The notes under the pieces were generated by a model, which did not search any database, was not told where the DNA came from, and worked only from the letters and a program-made list of their open reading frames with translations. A program made the position numbers and the translations under genes. This document shows, in pieces, positions 20,285 through 30,653 of a stretch of 64,000 nt of DNA (within the stretch, counting starts at the first letter, position 1; each line of letters opens with the position of its first letter). Source of the DNA: Chloranthus sessilifolius (lineage: Eukaryota; Streptophyta; Magnoliopsida; Chloranthales; Chloranthaceae); the NCBI GenBank assembly GCA_021018995.1, contig CM037598.1, positions 42,648,685 through 42,712,684 of the forward strand, read 5' to 3'.

Positions 20285-20950
20285 TTTGTTACACGATGGA
20301 ATGTCTGGATCTCCTGATGAGATGTTCACGATGGGACTTGATAGTTATTGGGTGCGATGGAACAACAGAGAAGTTATTCTCTTCTTCTGGTTTCGATAGT
20401 GGTGGAGTCTGGCGACTGCTGCGTGATGGGATATTTGGAAGTCGTCACGATGGGACGTGATGACTATCGTGGTAAGATATTTGGGGGGAGGTTCAGCCTT
20501 TGCGATGGGACTTTGGTTGAGTCTCCCCTTCTGGTTGTGCTCTGTGGCAGGTTGCGACGAGACATTTTGATTATGCGATGGGGCATTTAGATTGATGACT
20601 CCTTGACTATTTTAACGTTGTGACAGGACAATGATGGTGTATTTCTTTCTTTGGCAAATGTTAGGTTATATGATTGATTGGATTCAGTTTGAAAGTTGTT
20701 TGAGGTCGCGACAAGACTTGCCTTTGGCCTTGGTGGTCTGACGGGCTTTTAGCGTCGTGATGGGACATGAGGGCGTGGCTGATTCATGTCGATGAGCTTA
20801 GGTGTTGGGATGGCATTGGTTATATGTGCGTTTTGTCACGATGGGATGTGTTATGTTAGCGGCTCTGTCCCTCTAGTAGGTGTGTGGGGTTACGCGATGG
20901 GACAGGGAGAGTTATCCTGATCATGGTGGGACGAGTAGCACAGAATGATT
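20285..20950. repeat. CGATGGGAC motif array
   Basis: More than ten dispersed copies of (G/C)(A/T)CGATGGGAC or one-base variants (GTGATGGGA, GCGACGAGAC, GCGATGGGG) over about 650 bp, at irregular spacing. It lies upstream of the first PMD-family 5' segment. Single copies recur near 28990. The arrangement resembles the LTR motif arrays elsewhere in the window, but no LTR ends are recognised here. Confidence 0.6.
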
Positions 20951-21429
20951 TATTGCTTTTGTGTTGCAATGGGACTTTTATTGTTTATTCTTTCATTATT
21001 TTTGGGTTTGTTTTGTTTTTTTTTTAGAGGTCCCGATTGTGGGAGGTATTTTGAACTCTTTTGGATGTGTTATGGTGATAGGACTGTGAGTAATGATGTC
21101 ATTTTATGTTATCGGATTATTTGTCGCAGTAGAGTGAGTGGTGGGTATTGGGACGTGATTTGGTCACGCTGGGATTGCGGGGGGTAGTTTTTCCTTCTAC
21201 TAATTTTTTGTATGATTTTTACTGTGATTTTTTATTTGAATTATATTTTATTTTATTTTCCTTCTTTTCCTTTTATTTTTATTTACTTGAGTGATTTTGC
21301 TCATTTTTATGGTCTAGATGGGTTGGGATTGTATTTTATCATTATTAATGGGGTTTTATGGCAAAAGGGAAATTTTGAGCCTTTGTTTTGTTTAAGGTAT
21401 GTTTTTGTTTTTTTTTTATGTTAAATGTT

Positions 21430-22290
21430 TAATTTGGATTGACACTTGTTAGAAATGTGTGGGGTTGAGTTAAATCTTGGATGGGATGTTAGATGTTTGC
21501 ACCTTATTGGTTTATCTATTTTGCTCTTCAAGGGGTAAGTGTTTTGTTTTAATTGGTTTGTCTTAGTTTGTAGTGGATTGTGGTTCTTTTAGAGGGCATG
21601 TGTTGCTTAGTTATTGGATTATTTATGTTTGTCTTGGATTTGTATTTCTTTTCTTGGGGGGTATGTGTCTTGTTTTGATTTAATTAGATGGGGGGTGTTT
21701 GTGAATGTGGCACTTGTCACATTATGGCTAAGGGGCCTTTTACCTATAAATAGGTGCTTAGGAGTTGGGTTTTATTTTAAATTTTGTTACTTTATTTTGG
21801 TCTTTAGAGTTTGGTGTATTTTATTTTCTTAATGTCTTTCCTTCAATTTTATTTTGTATCCCGAGTATTAATTTCTAAAAAGTTTGTAATGGTGATTTAT
21901 ACATTTATTTTGGGAATGGGTAGTATTGGGAATGTAGAGTAGTGTCTGGGGAACCAATGTATTGGGGGAAGAGATGGAAGAGTTTGAGGTGGTGGGAAGA
22001 AAATCAAGAAAAAGTGTTGTGTCAGATTTCACGTGATCGACGCCAATTGCTCCTTGGTAGGTTTTGTGGATCGACCTTTGGTCGGCCCTCCCTTGGGGGT
22101 TTCCATGATCGGCCTTTCATAGGTGTATGCCATAGGTCATGAGTGGCTTTCTGTGAGTCACTCTTTCTTCTCTATTGGCTCGGGGCTCTGTGATGCTGGC
22201 ATTTTATTGTGTGATCCAAAAGATTGTATCATAAGCAGCATCTCACGGATAAAATGAGGTGAAGATAAGATTTTTGTTAGAATTCATTCA
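21430..22290 (+). repeat. PMD-family copy 1, 5' segment (cut by L)
   Basis: Homologous to 30190-30720: CTTATTGGTTTATCTATTTT, GTGTTTTGTTTTAATTGGT, TTTTGTATCCCGAGTATTAA, then GGGTAGTATTGGGAATG and a GGGGAAGAG(A/G)TGGAAGAG stretch that in copy 3 is the start of exon 1. After about 22000 the similarity ends. Element L interrupts it at 22297; its 3' end continues at 28183. Confidence 0.6.
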
Positions 22291-22296
22291 GCGTGT

Positions 22297-22959
22297 TATC
22301 ACGGAGTTACTCTTTGCGACGTAATCTCTCATGCGACAACTAGCTTTATCGAACTAATTCAGCCTATTCATGTTTCAAACCTGTACGAATGCAATTTATA
22401 TAGCTATACGCAACGACATTCCTAGGGGCAGCTCCACTTAGAGTTTAAGTCCGCACCGTGGATGGTGGTCATGGACCACCAACACGATGGCTCCAGTGCA
22501 TGACACGATAGGAGCGACCTAACACCTATGCGAGGCCCGGATGCGCGAACTCAAGCCCACAAGGCTATCGTACGCGTTCCGTAGGGGATCACTTAGGCCA
22601 GCGACACGTCACGTGGTTGTTAGATCCTTTCCCCATATATATGGTTTAAACATCAACAGTGCCAAAATGGCAGGAGGACCTTGTTTGACATACCGCAACG
22701 CCTTGCACTGCTAACCCATCTTGTTCATGTCATGACCGCATCGCGCTCCCTGCTGGCACTCCATCATGACCCAAACTGCCACCATGTTGCGTGCCCTCTT
22801 GGCCCACGACCGAAGCTCTTAGAGTACCAATGGCGAAGCCCTCATGGCTTGGTGACGCGCCGATAATGCCCCAACTTCAATCCACCAATGCCTAACGCAC
22901 TAGTGGCACAAGTGGCCCTGCGGCGGACTCGGATGGCCACGCTGTAAGCCCACGTCACA
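22297..22959 (-). repeat. Element L 3' LTR (663 bp)
   Basis: Aligns with 27469-28177. The right LTR has an extra stretch near 27560-27590 and CTCAAACCTCTTGG near 27890. The plus-strand left terminus reads TATCACGG where the other LTR has TGTCACGG, so the terminal TG has mutated. Confidence 0.88.
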
Positions 22960-22970
22960 TCCTCCCCTAC
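22960..22970 (-). promoter_or_regulatory. Polypurine tract of L
   Basis: Minus strand GTAGGGGAGGA directly before the 3' LTR start TGTGACG. It overlaps the pol stop codon (TAG, 22967-22969). Confidence 0.8.
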
Positions 22971-24445
22971 TTAGTTGCGTTGACGTTCCCGTGGACATGC
23001 TTCCAGTACTTCTTTAGGGTGGATTGAAAGGACGGGTGAGTACTCTCAAGTTCGCAAGTAATTTTGGCCTCTGGTAGGCCCTTCCACTTCAAAAGGTACT
23101 CCACAGGAAATTCATTCTGACTGCCATCTTCCCGATTATTGCTTTTTTGTGAAAGGATTTCTTCAACCTATCTCTTCAACTGTAAATCGGTATTTGAGGC
23201 GACACGAGTTGACAAACTTCTCCCTGGATTATTCGACTCTCTTTTATATGGCTTCAAGCAACTGACGTGAAATACTGGATGCATTCTCAGTCAGGAAGGA
23301 AGTTACACTCGAAATGAGACATCATTCATCCTCTTCGTGATCGGAAATGAGCTGCTTCAGATTAAGTTTTACCAAAACTTTATCGCCCATGTACAACTCG
23401 ATAGGCCGTCGACCCTGATCGGCCCACTTTTTCATTCGCTTAGCGGCCTTTTCAAGATAGGCCCTAGCAATCTCTACATTTCTCTGGCACTCCTTGGCAA
23501 GATGGTAGGCTGCCGGACTTGACCCAATATATCCCATAGTAATTGTATGCGGCGTTAACAGTTGCTGGCCAGTTGCTAATTCGAATGGGCTCTTACTTGA
23601 GGCTGAACTCTCCTGTAGATTATAACAAAATTGTGCCACGTCTAACAACTGAACCCAGTTCTTTAGGTTAGCACTGACAAAATGTCTCAAATATTGTTCC
23701 AAAATAGCATTCACCCTTTCTATCTATCCGTTTGTTTGTGGATACAAGCTTGAAGAGAAGTTCAGTTTTATCCAAGGAGCTGAAAAATTTCCGACCAAAA
23801 CTTGCTAGCAAACCGTGGATCTCTATCACTGACAATCACTTGCGGTACTCCCCAATATTTCACAACATTACTGACAAATAATCGTGCAGCCTACTCTGCA
23901 TTACAATTCAACGGTGCCGGAATGAATGTAGCATACTTTGAGAATCGATCCACAACTACCAGGATGGACCCGAGTGCCCCTACTTTAGGCAATGCAGAGA
24001 TGAAGTCAAGGGAGACGCTCTCCCACAGTCTGGATGCCACGGGTAAAGGTTGCAGGAGTCCAAATGGCTTTGCCCTTTCCACCTTGTTCTGTTGGCATAT
24101 CAGGCAAGTCCTCACATACTCCTCTAAATCCTCCTCCATCTTAGGCCAATAAACATGCCTCTCTAATAAGGCGAGCATGCGATGAATTCCCGGATGACCA
24201 GCCCATAATGTGTCATGTCATTCTTTCAGGAGTTCCTTTCTAAGTTCTCCCACTTTTGGCACATAGAAACGACCCCCTTTGGTCACCAACAGTCCTTCCT
24301 CAGTCCAGAACCGTCGTGTTTTCTCCTCTTGTATCTGTTGTAGTAGGGTCCTCGCGAGTGGATCTAATTTCAACCCATTGCGTAATCTATCGAGGATAAT
24401 CGAACTAATGCGGCTAGCTGTAGTTTGTTCTTCAATTTTTAACAC
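22967..24445 (-). pseudogene. Element L integrase and C-terminal chromodomain
   Basis: Order on the minus strand: linker (24445-24218); His/Cys zinc segment with HVYWPKMEEDL and CLICQQNK (24178 on); core with LDFISALPKVG (first Asp), a second Asp in the SDRDPRF stretch near 23815, and a Glu in the ERVNAILEQYL stretch near 23710 just after a TAG; then the GPY-like C-terminal region (23714-23322). After a frame interruption a chromodomain reads EYLLKWKGLPEAKITCELES (about 23030-23110) and ends NVNATK with a stop at 22967. Integrase inserts the DNA copy; chromodomains of this kind steer insertion to heterochromatin. Dead as it stands because of stops and shifts. Confidence 0.8.
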
Positions 24446-24478
24446 TGCAAACTAAACTTTCAATGCTGCTAACTCTGC

Positions 24479-26576
24479 TCAACGGCTCAAAGCGTCTGTG
24501 ACTTGGTTGGTCCTGCCAGGCTTGTACACCAAGTCCATATCAAACTCGGCCAAGAAATTCTGCCAACGGGCCTGTTTCGACGACAATTTCTTTTGTGTCT
24601 GAAAGTAGCTAGTCGCCACATTATCGGTCATCACTAGGAACTTTGATCCAAGTAGGTAGTGCCTCCACATCCTTAGATAATATACTACCGCCGTCATCTC
24701 ATTTTCTTGAACTGTGTACCGCCGCTCGCTATCATTCAGCTTTCTGCTCTCAAAGGCCACGGATGCTCTTCTTGCATTAATACTCCTCCTATCGCATAGT
24801 CAGAGGCATCCGTGTGTACCTCAAATGGCTTGGAGTGATAGGTAGCTTCAGCACGGGGTTACTCATGACCACCGCTTTCAAATTCTCAAATTCCCTCTAG
24901 CACTTTTCCCACCACTGCCATGACCAATCCTTCTTCAATAGGTCAGTCAGCGGTGCTGCACGGTGTGAATAACCAGGGATGAACCTTCTGTAATAGTTGA
25001 CAAGCCAAAAATGACCGTAACTCGGTCAAGCCTTCTGGCACTCTCCAGTCTTGGATTGCACGAACTTTCTCAAGGTCCATGCTGATGTTTCCTCCCCCAA
25101 TACGATGTCCTAAAAATATAATCTGCTCTTGTGCAAATAAGCACTTCTCCTTCTTGACATAGAGCTGATTTTCTCATAGTATCTTGAAGATGATTTGGAG
25201 GTGGTTGAGATGTTCTTCCAATGTGTTGCTATACACAACGATATCGTTTAAGTACACCACCACAAACTTGTCGAGGTAGGCATGGAACAACTCATTCAGC
25301 AGGGTGCAGAAGGTGGCTGGGGCATTAGTCGGCCCAAAGGGCATCACTAGAAACTCAAAGGCTCCGTACCTGGTCACACAGGTAGTCTTGCTTTTGTCTC
25401 CCTCGGCGACTCGCACCTGATAATAGCCAGATCTCAAGTCTAGCTTGGTAAAGTACCTCGCACTGCCCAACTGATCAAACAAATCTGCAATCAATGGCAC
25501 TGGATACTTATTCTTGACAGTGACCTTGTTCAACTCTCTATAATCGATGCATAATCGGAGGCTACCATCACGTTTCTTCTGAAATAAAACTAGGGCGCCA
25601 AATGGAGCTTTAGACGATCGAACAAACCCTGCCCCCAATAACTCATTTAACTGTCAACGTAACTCGGCCAGTTCTGGAGGAGCCATTCTGTAGGGAGCTT
25701 TAGCCGGCGGCTTCGCACCTGGTTCCAATTTAATTTGATGATCCACTAATCTCCTTGGTGGTAACACCTTCGACAATTCTGATGGCATGATATCTAAGAA
25801 TTCTCGAAGTATTCCTGACACACATTCTGGCACAATCTTTGTCTACCCTGTTGCTTTCTCTTCTAGCAATGTAGCAAGAAATGTAGGTTCTCCTCTTCTT
25901 AATCCCTTCTTTAATTGAAGTGCTGAGATAAACCCATCACTCTCCACTTCTTTATCTTTCTGAATGACGGGGATCATGCAAGGGGTCTCTTCTCTGAACA
26001 TGCACACTGACTCGAGGTATGGCATGGACACTGCTTTAGCCTGGTGTAGGAGTTCTAACCCAAGGACAACCTTGAAATCATCCATCTTACTGCCATAAAG
26101 TTCGCTACTCCGCTCCACGGCCCTATCTGTACAGGTACCCCCTGTGCTACTCCTGCTATGGGGCGCACTTCTGAGTTCACGACCTTTATACGGCTGGAGT
26201 CTTGCTCCAGTTTCAACCCTACGTGCTTCTTTCTCAACAATGAGTTATGCGTCGCCCCCGTATCCACCATGGCACGAGTACTTTTCTCGTTAATGTACAC
26301 CTCTATGTACATCTGCCCCTTGTACGCAATGGTCTTTCCCTTCTCCACCTGACCTGTAATGGCATTCAACAACCTGAGTGCCCCCATTCTTGGTTCATCG
26401 ACAGCAGGAGGTGGAGCACTGGCAGATCCCTGTAGGGCGTTCAAAGATTGTTTTTGCGGGCAATCTATCACTCGATGAGGCCCTCCACATAAAAAGCAAC
26501 CCGACTTAGGTGCAAAATTCACTGACTTGGCAGACTTGACACGAGACTCTTTCCCATGCGATTTCTTTTCATGCAT
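24479..26576 (-). pseudogene. Element L protease, RT and RNase H
   Basis: Zinc knuckle CFLCGGPHRVIDC and protease AMVDTGATHNSL lie in 26576-26055, continuing in another frame to 25843. RT (25638-25174) has [10 protein letters not shown] and [12 protein letters not shown], but the active site reads YLND (Asn codon 25246-25248) instead of YLDD, so catalysis would be lost. RNase H (24760-24479) has VQENEMTAVVYYL, VMTDNVATSYF and VTDALSR. Bases 24761-25170, between RT and RNase H, hold decayed coding sequence with stops. Confidence 0.82.
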
Positions 26577-27430
26577 GCCACTCTTGCTTTTCTTATTAGC
26601 TTTTGTCAGATTCTTCGAACCACTTTTGTTCTCATGCGGCCACTTCTTATTTTGATCTGATGGCCCGTAGTTTGTTAATCATTTCGCAGTAGCCTGCACT
26701 GCTGCTAAGTCCGGTAGTGCTCTTCTGTTTAATTTAGTTTGTGCCCAGGGCTTGAGGCCTTCAATGAAGTAAAATAATTTATCCTTTTCAGACATTTCCC
26801 TGATGTCCAACATCAAAGCAGAGAATTGCCTCATGTATTCTCTTACTGTGCCCGTATGTTTCAGCTTTCAGAGTTTACGTCGGGCAATAAAGTCGATGTT
26901 TTCAGGCAAGAACTAAGCTTTTAATTCTCTCTTCAAATCCTCCCACGTATGTACCACACAACGCCCATCAGGAATCTCTGCATAGCGTGTACGCCACCAT
27001 AGTTTAGCATCTCCCTCAAGATACATGGTCGCTGTGACCACTTTCATAGCTTCGGTGGCAGGTAGGACAAGACGAAAGTATTGCTCAATATCCCATAAGA
27101 AATTCTCTAACTCCTTAGCATCACGAGCAACCCCATAGCACCGTGGCTCGGGTATCTTGACCTTTCATTGGGGAGTTTCTAGCTGTTGAGCAGTTCTAGA
27201 ACCAATCACCCTCATCAGGACATTCATCTTCATGGTCAGGTCGTCGATCTGTAAACGAAGAGCTTCGACGGTGCCCCTCGTGTCCTAGTTAGGATCTCCA
27301 CGTTCTCTGCTAACGTGGCATGGTTCACTTCCTGCTTATTTACAAGCACAACCATAGACTCTATCTGTTCCGTTCGAGCTTCCAGATCATCCAATCATTC
27401 CCTTGTATGCCTTCATGTAGCACCACTGCT
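26577..27430 (-). pseudogene. Element L gag
   Basis: No long frame survives, but minus-strand translation gives gag-like segments: a Trp-containing stretch around RYAEIPDGRCVVHTWEDLK (near 26930-27010), an REYMRQFSALMLDI stretch (near 26820) and a basic region leading to the zinc knuckle at 26490. Several stops interrupt it. Confidence 0.65.
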
Positions 27431-27453
27431 TATCCCAATGTCGGCCATCTTTA

Positions 27454-27466
27454 GGCTCTGATACCA
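27454..27466 (-). promoter_or_regulatory. Primer-binding site of L (initiator tRNA-Met)
   Basis: Minus strand TGGTATCAGAGCC, two bases after the 5' LTR end. Perfect match to the usual iMet primer site of chromoviruses. Confidence 0.9.
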
Positions 27467-27468
27467 AA

Positions 27469-28177
27469 TGTCACGGAGTTACTCTTTGCGATATAATCTC
27501 TCGTGCGGCAACTAACTTTCTCGTACTAATTCAGCCTATTCATGTTTCACACCTGCACGATAACGCATTAGGTTAGAAACTATGCGGATTCCCGAATGCA
27601 ATTCATATAGCTATACGTAGCAACATTCCTAGGGGCAGCCCCACTTAGAGTTTAGGTCCGCACCATGTATGGTTGGTCGTGGACCACCAACACGATGGCT
27701 CCAGCACACAATGCGACAGGAGCGACCTAACACCTATGCGAAGCCCAGATGCGCGAACTCAAGCCCACAAGGCTATAGTATGCATTCCGTAGGGGATCAC
27801 TTAGGCCAGCAACACGTCACATGGTTGTTAGATCCTTTCCCCATATATATGGTTTAAACATCAATAGTGCCAAAATGACAGGAGGACCTCAAACCTCTTG
27901 GTTTGACATACCGCAATGCCTTGCACTGCTAACCCATCTTGTTCATGTCGCGACCGCATCGCGTGCCCTGCTGGCACTGCATCAAGACCCAAACTGCCAC
28001 CATGTTGCGTGCCATCTTGGCCCACGACCGAAGCTCTTGGAGTACCAATGGCGAAGCCGTCATGGCTTGGTGACGTGCCGACGATGCCCCAGATTCAATC
28101 CACCAATGCCTGACGCAGTAGTGGCACAAGTGGCCCTGCGGCTGACTTGGATGGCCATGCCACGAGCCCACATCACA
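27469..28177 (-). repeat. Element L 5' LTR (709 bp)
   Basis: Termini TG (28177) and CA (27469) on the minus strand, followed by the PBS. Contains a palindromic CCATATATATGG TATA-like box at about 27841-27852. Differs from the left LTR by many substitutions and several indels, so the insertion is old. Confidence 0.88.
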
Positions 28178-28182
28178 ATGTG

Positions 28183-28440
28183 CTTTCTCTCCTAGCCTCT
28201 CAGCCATTTCTCCCTTTTTTATGTATTATTATTCGAGCATTTTCCCTCAAGGGTGCCCATTCTGATTTTAAATTCGCCTTTCGTTTAGCGGGTTTAGTTT
28301 TATTCTTGTTTCGAGGTTGTACTTATTTTTGTATATTCAAAGGGTATGCCCTTGGTGTAATTTTTAACAATTTTATTATATTTATGAAGCAAAATTTGTA
28401 TTTATGGTTACTTAAATTTTGATGAATTTTGGTTTGGTTT
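28183..28440 (+). repeat. PMD-family copy 1, 3' end
   Basis: Right of L. Contains TTGTATATTCAAAGGGTATGCC followed by CTTGGTGTAA (28330-28360), matching the 3' ends at 29980-30020 and 34370-34405. Joined to 21430-22290 by removal of L. Confidence 0.55.
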
Positions 28441-29550
28441 AGTTAATTTTTATTTAATTTGGCCTTCATTGTTGTTTTCTTTTTTATGCTTTGGTTCGTT
28501 TGGTTCAGCTTATGCATTCAAGTGGTCATCATTGTAATGTTTGGGTGTGTATGTGGGGTATTTTTCCTAGTTTTCAGAGTCTATATTTTTGGGGTTTGAA
28601 GTGTTCCTAGGTTTGCCTGAGCATAGGTGTAGATCAGGTGGGTAAGTTAGTGTTTATGTGTACTTAAACCTCCTAATTTCGGTCCCTGGTCCTGCTATTT
28701 CGTATATATATTTTAGCTATAACTATGGAATTACGCTCCTGATTCAGGGCATTTAATTCAATTGCGCGCTTGGTCTTGCACCTGTGATTGGAGGGTACAG
28801 GGAATGAATTAAGCATCAGAGTTTAGGCGTGTAATCCCATTGCGCGCTATGGTTAGTGCGCGTGATCGAAGCATCACCGGGTCACTATGCGGGTGACCTT
28901 TCAAATTATGCGTGTGGTGGAGGGCATGGGATTGAAGTGGGACAAAGAGGAGTGGTCAATCTCTCTCTCTCTAAATGGTCTGTGAGGCTATGCGATGGGA
29001 CAAAGGAGAAAGAGGGACTCTGATCGAAGTGGGACAAAGAGGTGTGGAGGTGTTCAGAACGTAGTCATAGCTGAGTATTGCGTGCAGGGTACTGGGTTCT
29101 TGATTAAATTTCACAGTAGGTGATGTTCGCCTAATGCTAGGGTTCGAGGAGTGATTGTGCGTTATTACATATGCATTCAACGTAATTATGTGCTTTGAGA
29201 TCAGCTCGCGATCGAAGTGTCGCGGGGCTGACAGAGCTGAAATGTACAGGTGTCGAGTTGAATTCCATGCTTAAGTACTAGCATGCAATCCAATTATGCT
29301 CTAAAATCTCTAAGCGCAATCGGAGCATCACTAGGTCACCGTGTGGGTTTCCCTTCAGATTTTACGCTATGAAGTAGGCGCAAGATTGTATTATGCGTAG
29401 GTGTACCTACACGCGATGGTTCTGTCGGGACTGTGTACGGGCGAAAGTTCGATTGTGCGCCCTTTGGGTGCGCATGATTGCGTTTATGAGCTTACATGTA
29501 TGCGCATGATCTAATTGCGAGTTTTGTTTGGGGCGTTCAATTAAGCAGGT
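28440..29550. other. Non-coding, GCGC-motif-rich stretch
   Basis: AT-rich start, then from 28740 repeated motifs around TTGCGCGC, TGCGCATGAT, GATCGAAGC(A/G)TCAC and GTCAC(C/T)(A/G)TG(C/T)GGGT. Segments near 28865 and 29315 (GCATCACCGGGTCAC / GCATCACTAGGTCAC) are repeated copies. It looks like an LTR or LTR-like regulatory region, but no ends are identified. Confidence 0.45.
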
Positions 29551-30060
29551 GTCTATATATACCCGAATTCCTTTCATTTTTCTTCATTCGTTCCTGTTTT
29601 TCTCTAATCTTTGAGTTTTAGCAATAACTTGTGATCCACTTATCGGATTTGATGTCGTTTCTTCCTATATTTGTGGTTTTGCGCAATCTTCATCCCGACG
29701 GGCTTCCGACATTGATATGACCTTGAGAATGGGTGGTATTGGGAAGGAGGAGGTCGACCTTCACATCAGTCCCTTTTAGGGAGCAGTGAAGGCAGCGTTG
29801 AGGCGAGGGTGGCAGAGGAGGTGAAGATGGCGGAAGAGACGGTGTTACAAGTGGAGGGATGTATTACCCAACCAATCCTCCATCTCGCCTTTTCTGAAGC
29901 CTCCGATTGGACGCTCTGAGCTCGGGCCTTCGGGCTAAGTTTTCATTTTGGGTTGTAAATTAGGTCTTTAGGTTTTCATTTTGGGTTGTACATTTAGGAG
30001 GTATGCCTCCGGTGATCTTGTAAAAGAATTTGATATATGAATAAAATATTTGTTGTATTT
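29550..30060 (+). repeat. PMD-family copy 2 (short, internally deleted)
   Basis: The 5' landmark GAGAATGGGTGGTATTGGGA (29727-29746) matches those of copies 1 and 3. Only about 200 bp later comes the family 3' end, with GGTTGTACATTTAGGAGGTATG (29983-30004) and CCTCCGGTGATCTTG. The PMD exons are missing. Between them is a short G-rich stretch with stops. Confidence 0.55.
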
Positions 30061-30653
30061 ATTTGGTGCATTTATTTTAGATTAAACTCTATTTTTAATT
30101 CTGCAATTGATTGGGGCTTTCATTTAAGGTTTGAGGTATTTTTTTTTAGTCTTAGGTTTGATTCTAAGTGTGAGTTACGTGAATTGAAGGTTTAACTGAA
30201 AAGGGTTCTAGATGGGTGTCAGGTGTCTTGATCTTATTGGTTCATCTCTTTCAAGTGGATTTGTGATTCTAAAAGGGGTGAGTGTTGTATGTTTATTGGT
30301 CTATCTAAATTTGTGGTGGATTAATGTTCCTAAAGGGGGCAAGTGTTTTGTTTTAATGAAGATAGATGAAGGGGGCTTATAAGCAAGACACTTGTCATTT
30401 TGTGGTTTAGGGAGCATAAGTTATAAATGAGGGGTTAAAGACTTGGGTTTTGTTTTGAAGTTTATTTCAAATTGGGGAAAGACTTGGGGCATTTTTTTTT
30501 ATTCAAAAGTTATGGGGCATTTATTATTATTATTATTCTAAGGCTTTTTTTTTAGTTTTTTAGTCTATCAGTTTATTAGTTTTGTATCTCGGGTGTTAGA
30601 CCCTAAATGGATTGTAATTTTTATTTATTTATCATTGTTGGGGATGAGCAGCA
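30060..30653 (+). repeat. PMD-family copy 3, upstream region
   Basis: Homologous to 21430-21940. Contains TTTTGTATCTCGGGTGTTAGA (30580-30600) and ATTGTAATTTTTATTT, then GATGAGCAGCATTGGGAATATG before exon 1. No clear TATA box. Confidence 0.5.

Larger units (their letters stand above)
22297..28177 (-). mobile_element. Element L: chromovirus (Ty3/gypsy) with both LTRs
   Basis: 5.9 kb, minus strand: 5' LTR (28177-27469), tRNA-iMet PBS, gag, protease, RT, RNase H, integrase, chromodomain, PPT, 3' LTR (22959-22297). All domains are in the usual order but broken by stops and shifts. Flanks GCGTG (22291-22295) and ATGTG (28178-28182) could be a target duplication that lost two CG-type bases; this is uncertain. 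The chromodomain places it among the chromoviruses; the zinc knuckle CFLCGGPHRVIDC suggests a Galadriel/Reina-type relative rather than Tekay. Confidence 0.88.

Noticed and set aside
27929-28207. Minus-strand ORF and overlapping plus-strand ORFs in L's LTR
   Set aside because: Lie wholly within LTR sequence; the left LTR copy does not keep the frames.
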